Origin: Flavobacterium beibuense F44-8
Lineage (GTDB): Bacteria > Bacteroidota > Bacteroidia > Flavobacteriales > Flavobacteriaceae
Assembly: GCF_000769915.1 (NCBI RefSeq)
Contig: NZ_JRLV01000006.1
Span: 1-64,000, forward strand
Direction: 5' to 3'
Length of the DNA stretch: 64,000 nucleotides
The notes under the pieces were generated by a model. It did not search any database. It had not been told where the DNA came from and worked only from the letters and a program-made list of their open reading frames with translations. Made by a program: the position numbers and the translations under genes. Within the stretch, counting starts at the first letter, position 1. Every line of letters begins with the position of its first letter. Shown here in pieces: positions 18,121 through 27,377 of the stretch.

Positions 18121-20145
18121 TTATTGCTTTATTAGCTTAAATGTTTTGGCCTGCCCGCCCGATATTATTTTAATAAAATATATGCCCATACTTAAGCTGC
18201 CTGTATTAATTTCGGTTTGTCCGTTTATGTAAATACTGTCATTGCTAACTGCCTGCCCAAGGTTATTATATATGGTATACTCAGCATCAAGGGATTGTTT
18301 TGATGTGATGTAAAGTTTGCTGCTTGTAGGATTAGGATATATACCTATTCCCTGTAAAGCAAAATCATTTGTGTTGAGTTCTTCTGTAATAGTAAATCCA
18401 ACAGATTCTCCCAAGCCATAATCTCCGTTCGAAGCAATTTCGGTATCGTCATCTGTAGTAAGAGTGTAGTATCCATCACCAGATAAACAGCAAATGCCAT
18501 CCCCAAAAGCATCCTTAATAGTAAACAGGTAGCACTCGTTTATGTTTACATCAAATAACTGCACAATAGCTCCCGGCATTTCATCGGTGTCATCATAAGG
18601 TCCTCCGCTGTAAAGTACATCACCTTCTCCGTTTTTAAGCTCCCAGCTTACTTCGCTTCCCCATATGTCATTTTGAAGTGTTAGAGTTACACTTTCGGTT
18701 GTATAGCTTTGGTTATCTACAACAACAAAGTCTTTGTCTTTGGTGTCGTTAAATTCATAAACATCGGCATTACCATTAACTGTAGCTACATCGGCAAACA
18801 GGGTGTGAGAGCCGGCAGTTGTGTTTAATCCGGTTATTGTAACCTGTTCAGACTCATTTGTAGCTAATTCGCCTGTCCAGGTGTATGTTTGAGTTGTTTC
18901 GTTATCAATAGTGTAGCTTATGATGGCTTCGGTCATTGTAGCGCTACCTATATTGGTTAATGTTAGCTCAATACTAAACGGACCCGAACATGCCATTTCT
19001 ATATTGTCTATATTAAGAGAGCCGTCAAATTCAACATCTTCAGGGTAAACGCAGCTGTTTGAGGTTGCAAGTGACATACGTCTTGGTGAATTTTCGAGAA
19101 CGGTCCATACACGTGTTTTCTGGTCGTTAGTAAAAACATTTTTACACTGATCCAATGTATAGTCCATGTGGTTTTCAATCATGTCACTCTTTACATCTTC
19201 TGTACAGGTGTCTACCTCTGCACAAGAGAAGTGAAGTCCTATCACCGGAGGAGTGTCATCACAAAAATCAGTTGCATCACAACTGTCTTCATTTCCCCAT
19301 ATATGTATAAGCCCGAAAAAGTGCCCTACCTCGTGGGTAGCACTCCTGCCTTTATCACGCCCGAAAATATAATCTCCTTCAGGATAAAGGTCTTCGCTTC
19401 CCATACACTGATAAGAAAGAATAACTCCATCAATTTCAGCAAAGCCTTCAGAACCTTCAAGGCCTTCAAGACCCGATAGTTCCGGATAGTAAGCATAACC
19501 GCCAACACCACTCATTTCGCCTCCCATTTTACAAACCCATATATTAAGGTAGCGCTCAGGATCCCACTGGGTTTCGGCTTTAAGTACTAAATCAATATTT
19601 TCAAAGTTATCCCAGCTTGCCCTGCCAAGGTTAATATGCTCTATGCCTGTGGTTGGGCTACCTCCCGGATCTCTTTGTGCCAGGCAAAACTCTATTTCCA
19701 TATCGGCACCATCTGGGTGATCGTTATAACCGGGTGTGTCCAGCATTTTCCTGAAGTCTTCGTTAAGTACCTGTATTTGTGAAATTACCTGATCATCGGT
19801 AATGTTTTCATCGGTTCCTATAGCATCTCCGTTATGTATAACATGCACAACAACAGGTAGTGTAATTATCGTATTAGTGTTTTTTAGCTGAAAATTATTT
19901 TTGGAAGCTTCAATTTTAGCAGCCATATTAATTTCAAACTCCTCGCGTGATTGCAGGGTAGGGTGGGTTTTCTTTAAATAGTTTTGGTACTCGTCTGCTA
20001 CACACGGTATGTGTCCGTTTGTGTCTGCCGGCAAGGTTTTACCAAAATAAGCTTTTTGCCTGTTTTTTTTGTTTTGAGCATTTGCATTATGGCAAACGGC
20101 GAGGAAAGCAAAACAGCATAAAGCAGCAGCATATTTTTTTATCAT
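18121..20145 (-). CDS. M43-family (pappalysin-like) zinc metalloprotease, T9SS type A
   Basis: A 674-residue exported protein: signal peptide ending near HNANAQ, a propeptide-like region, then a metzincin catalytic domain. The zinc site is HEVGHFFGLIHIWG (H271, H275 and the third His of HExxHxxGxxH), with a Met-turn-like NHMDYT. This is the M43B/cytophagalysin type. After the protease come a CARDB-like beta domain (about 375-490), a further beta domain rich in DxD (about 495-590) and a type A sorting domain ending FKLIKQ. It likely degrades extracellular protein for nutrition. A minus-strand TATTTTTG (20173-20180) may be its -7 element. Confidence 0.93.
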   Translation of the reverse strand: MIKKYAAALCCFAFLAVCHNANAQNKKNRQKAYFGKTLPADTNGHIPCVADEYQNYLKKTHPTLQSREEFEINMAAKIEASKNNFQLKNTNTIITLPVVVHVIHNGDAIGTDENITDDQVISQIQVLNEDFRKMLDTPGYNDHPDGADMEIEFCLAQRDPGGSPTTGIEHINLGRASWDNFENIDLVLKAETQWDPERYLNIWVCKMGGEMSGVGGYAYYPELSGLEGLEGSEGFAEIDGVILSYQCMGSEDLYPEGDYIFGRDKGRSATHEVGHFFGLIHIWGNEDSCDATDFCDDTPPVIGLHFSCAEVDTCTEDVKSDMIENHMDYTLDQCKNVFTNDQKTRVWTVLENSPRRMSLATSNSCVYPEDVEFDGSLNIDNIEMACSGPFSIELTLTNIGSATMTEAIISYTIDNETTQTYTWTGELATNESEQVTITGLNTTAGSHTLFADVATVNGNADVYEFNDTKDKDFVVVDNQSYTTESVTLTLQNDIWGSEVSWELKNGEGDVLYSGGPYDDTDEMPGAIVQLFDVNINECYLFTIKDAFGDGICCLSGDGYYTLTTDDDTEIASNGDYGLGESVGFTITEELNTNDFALQGIGIYPNPTSSKLYITSKQSLDAEYTIYNNLGQAVSNDSIYINGQTEINTGSLSMGIYFIKIISGGQAKTFKLIKQ

Positions 20146-20251
20146 AGTTTAGTAGTTTTTAAATAGTTAAAGCAAAAATAAACTATGATGTTAAACTTTT
20201 AGCGTAAAAGTGAATTTTTATGATGAAAGATTTGGTTTTTATGGCGAAAGC

Positions 20252-20617
20252 CTAAAAATGCTGTTTGTTGATTTTCTTCCATTTTTTAGAAGATATAAAA
20301 CCCATAACCGGATAGAGAAACGCAGCAATTAAAAAAATATAGGGAACAGTGTGTCGTCCTTCAAGGTAAGCAACATAAGATATTACCAGTAGTGCCGGAG
20401 CTTCTATAAAGTAGCAGGACCTTCGCGCTTCTTTTGGTTTTATTCTAAGCGGACGCCATAATAACATTATTACCAAAACCAGAAGACCGAAACTAAGTAG
20501 TATAAAAGCAGGGAAGAAAATGTGTTTCGTTAGCTCATCATATCCTTTAATAAGTATTATGGCAGCTGTTAGAAAGTGAAGGAATGTTTCTGTTTTCCTG
20601 AGTACTTTTTTCTTCAT
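20252..20617 (-). CDS. Small integral membrane protein, function unknown
   Basis: A 121-residue protein, not recognised. It begins with a basic segment (MKKKVLRKTE), then shows four hydrophobic segments (about residues 13-27, 33-54, 68-84 and 88-108) and a lysine-rich tail. A minus-strand TAATTTTG (20632-20639) lies 15 bases upstream as a possible -7 element. It sits alone between the metalloprotease and htrA genes, both on the same strand but separated by more than 100 bases. Confidence 0.7.
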   Translation of the reverse strand: MKKKVLRKTETFLHFLTAAIILIKGYDELTKHIFFPAFILLSFGLLVLVIMLLWRPLRIKPKEARRSCYFIEAPALLVISYVAYLEGRHTVPYIFLIAAFLYPVMGFISSKKWKKINKQHF

Positions 20618-20686
20618 GTTTTTGGTTTGTCCAAAATTAACTCAGGTGGTGTTTGATTAGTGTTATGTGAGGGTTGTATTTAAGTA

Positions 20687-20718
20687 AATAAAAAAAGCCT
20701 CTGTTTTTACAGAGGCTT
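20687..20718 (-). terminator. Intrinsic terminator of the htrA gene
   Basis: Read on the minus strand: AAGCCTCTGT/ACAGAGGCTT stem (20709-20718 with 20695-20704), loop of four bases, then a T-rich tract down to 20687. Confidence 0.88.
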
Positions 20719-20741
20719 ATGTTTATTTACGAGAGTAATGG

Positions 20742-22136
20742 TCAAATTAAGAATCTAACCAGTTCACCACTTTTAGTAATCATTTCTACACGAACTCTTT
20801 CGTTCGCTTTTTTAGAAGAAAGAATTTTAGAAACGGTTTCAATATCTTTTGCTTTGTAGTTACCAATGCTTAAAATGATTCCGTCTTTAAGTTCGTTGTA
20901 ATATGGCATAAGGCTTTCGTCATTAATTTCCTTAACCTTAACGCCATAGTTTATTTTATACTGCTGTTTTTCGCCACTGCTTATATCTTCCAGTTCAAGA
21001 CCATTGTATTTAAAGGTGTTGATGTCGTTTTTAGAAAGCTTAACCGGAAGAGTAAGTAGCTCCCCGTCACGGTGAATGCCTACATTAACCACGTCATTTG
21101 GTCGTTTGGTTCCTATAGCGTTGTTTAAATCAGCAAAGCTGTTAATGGTGCGGTTATCTACCTCTACAATAATATCACCTTTTTTAAGTCCGGCCTTATC
21201 AGCGCCCGAATCTTTAATAACATCATTAATGTAAAAGCCTTGTGTTTCGCTAACACCAAGCTCTTTTGAAGCATAGCTGTTCAGTTCGCCTCCTTTTACA
21301 CCCAGCACACCACGTTGTACATTGCCGTACTCCATAATGTCTTCAATAATCTTTCGGGTAATGTTTGAAGGTACAGCGAAAGAATATCCTACATACGATC
21401 CTGTCATTGACGAGATCATGGTATTGATACCTACAAGCTCTCCTCTGGTATTTACCAGTGCACCGCCACTATTACCCGGGTTTACGGCAGCATCGGTTTG
21501 GATAAACGACTGTATGCCATCGTTACTAAGGTTACGTGCCTTAGCCGAAACAATACCGGCAGTAACGGTAGAGGTAAGGTTGTACGGGTTACCTACAGCC
21601 AATACCCATTCGCCAACTTTAATATCATCTGAATTGCCAAAAGTGGCAAAAGGCAGTTTCTCGCCGGCATCGATTTTAAGTAGGGCAATATCCATATTAG
21701 AGTCGGTTCCTACCAACTTAGCCTTGTATGCCTTATTGTTATTTAATGTTACCTCAAGTTCGCTGGCATTTTGAACTACGTGGTTATTAGTTACAATATA
21801 ACCGTCTTCTGTAATAATAACGCCCGATCCGGTACCTACCTGTGGCTGTGGTTCTCTTTGTCCGTAGCCAAAGAAATAACTATATGGGTTAGACGGAGCA
21901 GTGCTGTAAGAAACGTTCTTGACGTGAACAACGGTGTGTACAGCTTTGTCTGCCGCAGCGGTAAAGTCGCCTGTTTCCGGCAGGTAATTAACATTTTTAG
22001 CAAAATTTGTTTGCGAAGGAGCTACAGATAATTCAGAACCAACCAGTGTATTTTCTTCAAATACCAGTTTGTAAGCTCCTAAGGTCATGGCACCGCTTAA
22101 AAGTGCCACAAGGAATAAACCTGAAATTCTTTTCAT
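20742..22136 (-). CDS. Do/HtrA-family periplasmic serine protease
   Basis: A 464-residue protein with an N-terminal signal or anchor (KRISGLFLVALLSGAMTLGA), a trypsin-like domain and PDZ domains. The catalytic triad is visible: His in TNNHVV, Asp in DSNMDIALLKI and Ser in NPGNSGGAL. The first PDZ (GVKGGELNSY to about residue 370) and a second, divergent one near the C-terminus follow. DegP/DegQ family members degrade or refold damaged envelope proteins. It is transcribed divergently from dapF. The order of domains and length match DegQ/DegP homologues. Confidence 0.95.
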   Translation of the reverse strand: MKRISGLFLVALLSGAMTLGAYKLVFEENTLVGSELSVAPSQTNFAKNVNYLPETGDFTAAADKAVHTVVHVKNVSYSTAPSNPYSYFFGYGQREPQPQVGTGSGVIITEDGYIVTNNHVVQNASELEVTLNNNKAYKAKLVGTDSNMDIALLKIDAGEKLPFATFGNSDDIKVGEWVLAVGNPYNLTSTVTAGIVSAKARNLSNDGIQSFIQTDAAVNPGNSGGALVNTRGELVGINTMISSMTGSYVGYSFAVPSNITRKIIEDIMEYGNVQRGVLGVKGGELNSYASKELGVSETQGFYINDVIKDSGADKAGLKKGDIIVEVDNRTINSFADLNNAIGTKRPNDVVNVGIHRDGELLTLPVKLSKNDINTFKYNGLELEDISSGEKQQYKINYGVKVKEINDESLMPYYNELKDGIILSIGNYKAKDIETVSKILSSKKANERVRVEMITKSGELVRFLI

Positions 22137-22225
22137 AATCCTTAACAGTTTTTTTAATTTTTGTGGTAAAAATTTATTGTGTTATATAAGCGAGAATCAG
22201 CCTTTCCTGTTGTCGTTAATATTCG

Positions 22226-22233
22226 TATTTTTG
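22226..22233 (+). promoter_or_regulatory. Probable -7 element for dapF
   Basis: TATTTTTG matches TAnnTTTG exactly, 17 bases before the dapF ATG. The nearest TTG (22210-22212) is only 13 bases upstream, shorter than the usual spacer. Confidence 0.45.
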
Positions 22234-22250
22234 TCAAAATACCTGTAAAA

Positions 22251-23033
22251 ATGCAATACACCTTTTACAAATACCAAGGGACCGGTAACGACTTTGTGAT
22301 GATTGATAATCGCAATAATTTATTTCCCAAAAATGATACCAAACTCGTTGCCAGACTATGCGACCGCAAATTTGGCATTGGAGCTGATGGTCTCATTTTA
22401 CTAGAGAACGATAAAGATGTTGATTTTCGTATGGTGTACTATAACTCTGACGGAAATGAAAGCTCTATGTGCGGTAATGGCGGAAGGTGTCTGGTAGCAT
22501 TTGCAAAAATGCTGGGTGTAATTGACAATGAAACTAATTTTATAGCGACCGATGGCCCGCATTATGCAACGGTGAATGATGAAGGTATTGTTTCGTTGCA
22601 AATGAAGGATGTTAATTCGGTATCGGTATATGAGCATTATGTATTTATGGATACAGGATCGCCACACCATGTGGAAATTGTAGAAGGGCTTGATACTTTT
22701 GATGTGAAGAAAGTAGGTTCATCCATTCGTTACAGCGGACTTTATGGCGATAAGGGATCTAACGTAAACTTTGTTAGTCCGGCCGGAGAAAACACTTTTG
22801 ATGTTCGTACTTACGAAAGAGGAGTGGAAGACGAAACACTATCTTGCGGAACCGGAGTAACAGCAGTAGCAATAGCTATGAATGTAACAGGGAAAACCAG
22901 TGCAAATGAAATAACTCTTAATACCGAAGGAGGTGAGCTTAAGGTTTCGTTTAAGCACGAGGGAGATCATTTTAGTGATGTGTTTCTTACAGGGCCTGCA
23001 ACATTTGTATTTAAAGGAGAGATAGAATGGTAA
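22251..23033 (+). CDS. dapF: Diaminopimelate epimerase
   Basis: 260 residues from ATG 22251. This start is chosen because the family begins with FxKYQGTGNDF, found here at once (residues 5-15), and because codons upstream overlap the promoter element. The two catalytic cysteines are Cys74 (MCGNGGRC) and Cys199 (LSCGTGVTA). The enzyme converts LL- to meso-diaminopimelate, for lysine and peptidoglycan synthesis. Its last seven bases overlap the following acetyltransferase gene, and mltG follows, so the operon is oriented to cell-wall building. Confidence 0.96.
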   Translation: MQYTFYKYQGTGNDFVMIDNRNNLFPKNDTKLVARLCDRKFGIGADGLILLENDKDVDFRMVYYNSDGNESSMCGNGGRCLVAFAKMLGVIDNETNFIATDGPHYATVNDEGIVSLQMKDVNSVSVYEHYVFMDTGSPHHVEIVEGLDTFDVKKVGSSIRYSGLYGDKGSNVNFVSPAGENTFDVRTYERGVEDETLSCGTGVTAVAIAMNVTGKTSANEITLNTEGGELKVSFKHEGDHFSDVFLTGPATFVFKGEIEW

Positions 23034-23563
23034 CACTTCAGGGAGATACGGTATTTTTAAGGGCTCTTGAACCAGAGGATCTTGAGTTTATATATAGTAT
23101 TGAGAATAATGAAGAAATTTGGGAAGTAAGTAATACCCAAACCCCATACAGTCGTTTTTTAATACGTCAGTATCTTGAAAATGCTCATCAGGATATTTAT
23201 GAGGCAAAACAGTTAAGGCTTGCCATTTGCGAGAAGGATGGTTTTACTGCTTTAGGACTTATAGATTTATTTGATTTTGACCCGGTAAACCAAAGGGCGG
23301 GTATAGGTATTATAATACGCGATGCCGTAAACCGAAATAAAGGTGTGGGTAAGGAAGCTTTAGGCTTACTCATTAACTATGCACTCACTAAATTGCAATT
23401 GCATCAGTTGTATGCAAATATTGGTACAGATAATACGGCAAGTATTTCTCTTTTTACTAATTTTGGCTTCAAACAGATAGGGGTTAAAAAAGACTGGAAC
23501 AAAATACATGGCCAGTATAAGGACGAAGCTCTTTATCAGTTAATAAACAACAAACAATTATAA
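23027..23563 (+). CDS. GNAT-family N-acetyltransferase (SpeG/RimJ-like)
   Basis: A 178-residue GNAT-fold protein. It has the N-terminal FLRALEPEDLEFIYSIENNE of the RimJ/SpeG branch and the acetyl-CoA loop around RNKGVGKEALGLL (about residues 104-117). A C-terminal ASISLFTNFGFKQIG strand completes the fold. The substrate cannot be deduced; spermidine or a protein N-terminus are options for this branch. It starts inside the 3' end of dapF, which implies translational coupling. Confidence 0.85.
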   Translation: MVTLQGDTVFLRALEPEDLEFIYSIENNEEIWEVSNTQTPYSRFLIRQYLENAHQDIYEAKQLRLAICEKDGFTALGLIDLFDFDPVNQRAGIGIIIRDAVNRNKGVGKEALGLLINYALTKLQLHQLYANIGTDNTASISLFTNFGFKQIGVKKDWNKIHGQYKDEALYQLINNKQL

Positions 23564-23573
23564 GCTATTTAAA

Positions 23574-24611
23574 TTGAAACTAAGAAAAATAATAGGGATA
23601 TTCTCCCTTGTGGCTGTTACTGCTGCCAGTATATATGCCTATTCTATTTACAAAGATATTTTTTCGCCTAATACTGCTTTTTCCGAAAACAGCGTAGCGA
23701 TATATGTGCCAACCAATTCTACTTATGAAGAGGTTGAGGAACTTGTAAAACCTTATATTGAAGATATGGAGCGTTTTAGGATGGTTGCCGAAAAGAAGTC
23801 GTATGTAAGGAATGTTAAAGCGGGTAAGTTTTTTTTCAGAAGAGGTATGAACAGTAATGAGATTATAAACTCATTACGCCAGCCTGTTCCTGTAAAACTA
23901 TCATTTAACAATCAGGAAACATTTGCTGATGTGGCAGGCAGAATAGCGCAACAGATAGAGCCTGACAGTATTTCTTTGTATACAGCCTTTACCGATAAGA
24001 AGTTTTTAGCCGATAACGGTTTTAATGAAGACAATGTATTGAGTATGTTTATCCCTAATACCTACGAATTCTTTTGGGATGTTAGTCCGAACAAGTTTCG
24101 TGAAAGGATGGCAAAGGAATACAGAAAGTTTTGGAATAAAGAAAGACTTGCAAAAGCAGAGGCTTTAGGTCTTACTCCACTTGAAGTTTCGGCGCTGGCT
24201 TCAATAGTACATAAAGAAACTGTAAAGGCAGATGAAAGGCCAAGGGTAGCAGGCGTATACCTTAACAGATTAAAAAAAGGAATGAAACTGGAGGCCGATC
24301 CTACGGTTATTTATGCGGTAAAAAGGGAATCGGGTGATTATGAACAGGTTATTAAACGTGTATATTTTAAACATCTTGAAACCGATTCACCATATAATAC
24401 CTATATGTATGCCGGTATACCACCGGGGCCTATTGCTATGCCCGATATATCTGCTATAGATGCGGTACTCAACCCGGAACAGCATAATTACATTTATTTT
24501 TGTGCCAGTGTAACCAATTTTGGTTATCATGAGTTTGCCGTTACAGGGGCTCAACATGCTAAAAACAGACAAAAATATGTGGCATGGGTAAACAAAATGG
24601 GAATTAAATAA
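23574..24611 (+). CDS. mltG: Endolytic murein transglycosylase MltG
   Basis: A 345-residue YceG-family protein beginning at TTG 23574, with an N-terminal transmembrane helix (IIGIFSLVAVTAASIYAYSI). It has a LysM-like subdomain and the catalytic region SALASIVHKETVKADERPRV, where Glu in HKET is the expected catalytic residue, then LNRLKKGMKLEADPTVIYA and YNTYMYAGIPPGPI. MltG cuts nascent glycan strands at the membrane and sets their length. It lies 10 bases after the acetyltransferase gene and ends the dapF operon at a strong terminator. Confidence 0.95.
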   Translation: MKLRKIIGIFSLVAVTAASIYAYSIYKDIFSPNTAFSENSVAIYVPTNSTYEEVEELVKPYIEDMERFRMVAEKKSYVRNVKAGKFFFRRGMNSNEIINSLRQPVPVKLSFNNQETFADVAGRIAQQIEPDSISLYTAFTDKKFLADNGFNEDNVLSMFIPNTYEFFWDVSPNKFRERMAKEYRKFWNKERLAKAEALGLTPLEVSALASIVHKETVKADERPRVAGVYLNRLKKGMKLEADPTVIYAVKRESGDYEQVIKRVYFKHLETDSPYNTYMYAGIPPGPIAMPDISAIDAVLNPEQHNYIYFCASVTNFGYHEFAVTGAQHAKNRQKYVAWVNKMGIK

Positions 24612-24639
24612 GGATACATTTACCAATTTTAAAACATAA

Positions 24640-24675
24640 AACCCCGAAAGCAGTAAAACGTTTTCGGGGTTAATT
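24640..24675 (+). terminator. Intrinsic terminator of the dapF-mltG operon
   Basis: AACCCCGAAA (24640-24649) pairs with TTTCGGGGTT (24662-24671) around a 12-base loop, followed by an AT-rich tail. Confidence 0.85.
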
Positions 24676-24820
24676 ATTATTAAAAAATCAAAAAAATATT
24701 CTCTTAAGAGCAGTTTGGTATGGTTTTTCCGCAACACCAGTGTTTGCAGGTATTACAGAAAATTCTGTCTTAATCAAACCTGCTAATCTAGTGTTAAATT
24801 TAAAGCGAAGAGTTAAATTA

Positions 24821-24854
24821 TTGTAAATCAATCTAATAATTTTTGTTATCTTTG
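24821..24854 (+). promoter_or_regulatory. Bacteroidota-type promoter of the lysozyme-like gene
   Basis: TTG (24821-24823), 23-base spacer, TATCTTTG (24847-24854). The transcript should begin near 24861 with a ~40-base leader that can fold (ATTTCAC 24865-24871 with GTG and AAAT at 24885-24893). Confidence 0.75.
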
Positions 24855-24901
24855 CCGGCGAGAAATTTCACGGGGTGACAGGCTGTGAGAAATCAACATT
24901 T

Positions 24902-25552
24902 ATGATAAAAAAATGGAGTTATTTTTTAGGGTTATCCCTTTTTATTGCAGTAGTAAGTTCTGGATTCAAAACTAACGATGCAAAACAATTTGGCAGAATA
25001 GAAGGTTTTCACCTTGCCGAAGATGAAATTACTAACTATACCGTGCCAACGGTTGATGAGACAGCCAAGATAAGTTATAACTTTCCATTCACAGGGAAGT
25101 CATACATTGGCTTTAAACAGGCGATAGCCATTAAAGAGTCGCAAGGACTTTATAAATTAGTAAATCCTTACGGCTATATGGGAAAATACCAGTTTGGTAA
25201 AAGTGCCCTTAGAGCTGTAGGAATAAAAGATGCTAAAAAGTTCTTGAACAGCCCCCAATTACAGGAACGAGCTTTTAAAGCATTGCTTTCTAAAAATAAA
25301 TGGGAGTTGAGAAAAGAGATTAAACGTTACGAAGGAAAAGTAATCAACGGGGTTAAAATTACCGAATCAGGATTGCTTGCCGCAGCTCACTTAGGAGGGG
25401 CAGGATCGGTTAAAAAATACCTTAGAAGTAACGGTACAAAAGGTTTTAAAGATGGTTTTGGAACTTCGTTAAGAAGCTACATGAAAAAGTTTGGAGGTTA
25501 TGATACCTCAAACATTATTGCAAATCCAAACCCTAAAGTAAAACTGGATTAA
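24902..25552 (+). CDS. Exported lysozyme-like / lytic transglycosylase-fold protein
   Basis: 216 residues from ATG 24902, which lies just after the leader and gives a signal peptide (MIKKWSYFLGLSLFIAVVSS); an upstream start at 24875 would have to read through the leader. The central region, FKQAIAIKESQGLYKLVNPYGYMGKYQFG, resembles the lysozyme-like fold with Glu of KESQG as candidate catalytic acid. LLAAAHLGGAGSVKKYL is a typical later segment of such enzymes. It probably acts on peptidoglycan. Not assigned to a named family member. Confidence 0.75.
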   Translation: MIKKWSYFLGLSLFIAVVSSGFKTNDAKQFGRIEGFHLAEDEITNYTVPTVDETAKISYNFPFTGKSYIGFKQAIAIKESQGLYKLVNPYGYMGKYQFGKSALRAVGIKDAKKFLNSPQLQERAFKALLSKNKWELRKEIKRYEGKVINGVKITESGLLAAAHLGGAGSVKKYLRSNGTKGFKDGFGTSLRSYMKKFGGYDTSNIIANPNPKVKLD

Positions 25553-25561
25553 AAAGTAAAA

Positions 25562-25990
25562 TTACACTACACAAAGCTCTGAGTTATCAGAGCTTTTTTT
25601 TTGCAACTCACTTATTAAGTCGTTAGTTCTTTTAATCTTGTTACTCTGTTCATTTAGCATGGAGTTGATTTTGTTTATAACTCTCCTGTTGTTACACCTT
25701 CTTATTTTAAGCAATAAGGGTTTTGAAAGGTTTTGGGAATATTCTTTCTTCATTTGGTGTAGGTACTCGCCACAGCTAATGCCGGGAAGTATAGGCTCTT
25801 CAATAGCGTCATGCGTTAGTATGTAATCGCTTAAGGAATCCTGTACTTTAAGAAAAGTGTTTTGGGTTTTCCTGTATTTGTTGAGCAGTGCAAGTCTTTC
25901 CTCTCTATACATCGGTATTTTATTTATGATGTATATGAGGAAAACCATTAGGAGCAGAGCTCCTGCTACTATTTCAAGTGGGGTGTTCAT
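25562..25990 (-). CDS. Membrane-anchored small protein with helical cytoplasmic tail, unknown function
   Basis: A 142-residue protein, not recognised. One N-terminal membrane helix (about residues 5-23: IVAGALLLMVFLIYIINKI) is followed by a charged, helix-rich tail with heptad-like spacing (LLNKYRKTQNTFLKVQDSL) and two Cys (GISCGEYLH and near the end). Its final ten codons include the hairpin that terminates the convergent neighbour. Confidence 0.65.
   Translation of the reverse strand: MNTPLEIVAGALLLMVFLIYIINKIPMYREERLALLNKYRKTQNTFLKVQDSLSDYILTHDAIEEPILPGISCGEYLHQMKKEYSQNLSKPLLLKIRRCNNRRVINKINSMLNEQSNKIKRTNDLISELQKKSSDNSELCVV
25573..25602 (+). terminator. Intrinsic terminator overlapping the 3' end of the convergent gene
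   Basis: AAAGCTCTGA (25573-25582) with TCAGAGCTTT (25587-25596), loop GTTA, then a run of T. It ends the plus-strand lysozyme-like gene but lies inside the last codons of the minus-strand gene that stops at 25562. Confidence 0.88.
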
Positions 25991-26198
25991 ATAACTTACT
26001 GGTTAGCAGTTGCTAATATAATAAAACAAATTTTTTTAAGAGCTAATTAATATTTAAATTTCAGATATTTTTTTAAAAAGTTAAATAACTATTCAAAATG
26101 ATATCATTTTTCTACAATATAGTTGGTATTTTTACCAAAAAATAAAAGTAATAATTTTATATTTAAATTAAGATTAAACTTACAGAAACTTCATATAG

Positions 26199-27341
26199 AT
26201 GAAACACTTTGATGTTGTAGTAATAGGTAGCGGGCCTGCGGGAGCCGGAGCTGCGTTTAAACTTGCTGAAAAAGGAATATCGGTAGCTATTATTGAAAAG
26301 GAAAAATTGCCACGATATAAAACCTGTGGAGGAGGTTTTGTGTACAGAGGGCGTAAAATGCTGCCATTTGATATTAGTGAGGTGGTAGAAAAAGAGTTCT
26401 CTCAGGTAGATATTCTAATTGGTGATGAATTTCATCTTATAACTAATAGAGATGAACCAGTTATAAGTATGGTAATGCGTGATACTTTTGATGAGTTTCT
26501 TGTAAAAAAAGTAACAGAAAAAGGAGGGATAGTTATTGATAACTGTAAGCTTACCGGGTTAAGAAACGAAGATGATAAGGTGGTTTTATCTACTACAGGA
26601 GAAGAAATTAGTACACGTTTTGTTATTGCAGCCGATGGTGCTTTGAGTCCTACGGCAAAAATGGCAGGCTGGGATAAAGATACAAGAGATTTAATACCGG
26701 CCCTGGAGTATGAGGTAGAGGTTTCTGAGGCTGACTTTGAAAGACTTTCGGGGGTTGTACGATTTGATATTGATGCTATTCCGGGAGGGTACGCCTGGAG
26801 TTTTCCTAAAAAAAATCATTTATCTATTGGAGTAGCTTCCAGTAAAAGAACAAAAATAAACCTAAAGCAGTCCTATAAGGATTATCTTGTAACTTTAGGT
26901 ATAGAGCATGTGATTGCAGAATCCCAACATGGTTTTCAAATACCCGTATCGCCAAGAACAGATGGGTTTGTAAAGAATAATGTGTTTTTAGTAGGTGATG
27001 CTGCAGGTTTTGCTGATCCGGTTACGGCCGAAGGTATTTCCAATTCCATATACAGTGGGTTGCTTGCTGCCGAGGCTATAATAGAAAGCAAGCAGGATGT
27101 TAAAGCGGCCGAAGGGCTTTATTTGGCAAAACTGAATGAGAAAATGTTACCTGAAATAAAAACGGGTTTAATGCTTTCTAAGTTTTTATACAGTCAGCCT
27201 AAAATAAGGAATCTTTTTATGAAAAAATACGGGCAAAGATCCTTTGAAGCTATGACTGATGTGTTTATGGGTAAAAGATCTTACCCTACAGATATAATGC
27301 AGACTTTAAGCAGAAGAATTAAAGGAATGCTTTTTTCATAA
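26199..27341 (+). CDS. FAD-dependent oxidoreductase, geranylgeranyl-reductase family
   Basis: A 380-residue flavoprotein. The dinucleotide-binding motif GSGPAGAGAAFKLAEKG is at residues 10-26, and the family motif PRYKTCGGG (about 38-46), with its cysteine, follows. The second FAD contact is VFLVGDAAGFADPVTAEGI (about 264-282). The family reduces isoprenoid double bonds in lipids or quinones, or acts as a halogenase-like monooxygenase. No partner gene is adjacent, so the substrate is open. A perfect inverted repeat follows 36 bases after its stop. Confidence 0.88.
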   Translation: MKHFDVVVIGSGPAGAGAAFKLAEKGISVAIIEKEKLPRYKTCGGGFVYRGRKMLPFDISEVVEKEFSQVDILIGDEFHLITNRDEPVISMVMRDTFDEFLVKKVTEKGGIVIDNCKLTGLRNEDDKVVLSTTGEEISTRFVIAADGALSPTAKMAGWDKDTRDLIPALEYEVEVSEADFERLSGVVRFDIDAIPGGYAWSFPKKNHLSIGVASSKRTKINLKQSYKDYLVTLGIEHVIAESQHGFQIPVSPRTDGFVKNNVFLVGDAAGFADPVTAEGISNSIYSGLLAAEAIIESKQDVKAAEGLYLAKLNEKMLPEIKTGLMLSKFLYSQPKIRNLFMKKYGQRSFEAMTDVFMGKRSYPTDIMQTLSRRIKGMLFS

Positions 27342-27377
27342 ATAGCCTGATTTTATCTTATAAAAGTAATAAATTGC

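Noticed and set aside
22179..22250. Upstream start for dapF
   Set aside because: Overlaps the -7 element and adds residues before the conserved family start.
24757..24770. Short dyad ACAGAA-AA-TTCTGT
   Set aside because: Loop of only two bases and no T tract; likely chance in AT-rich DNA.
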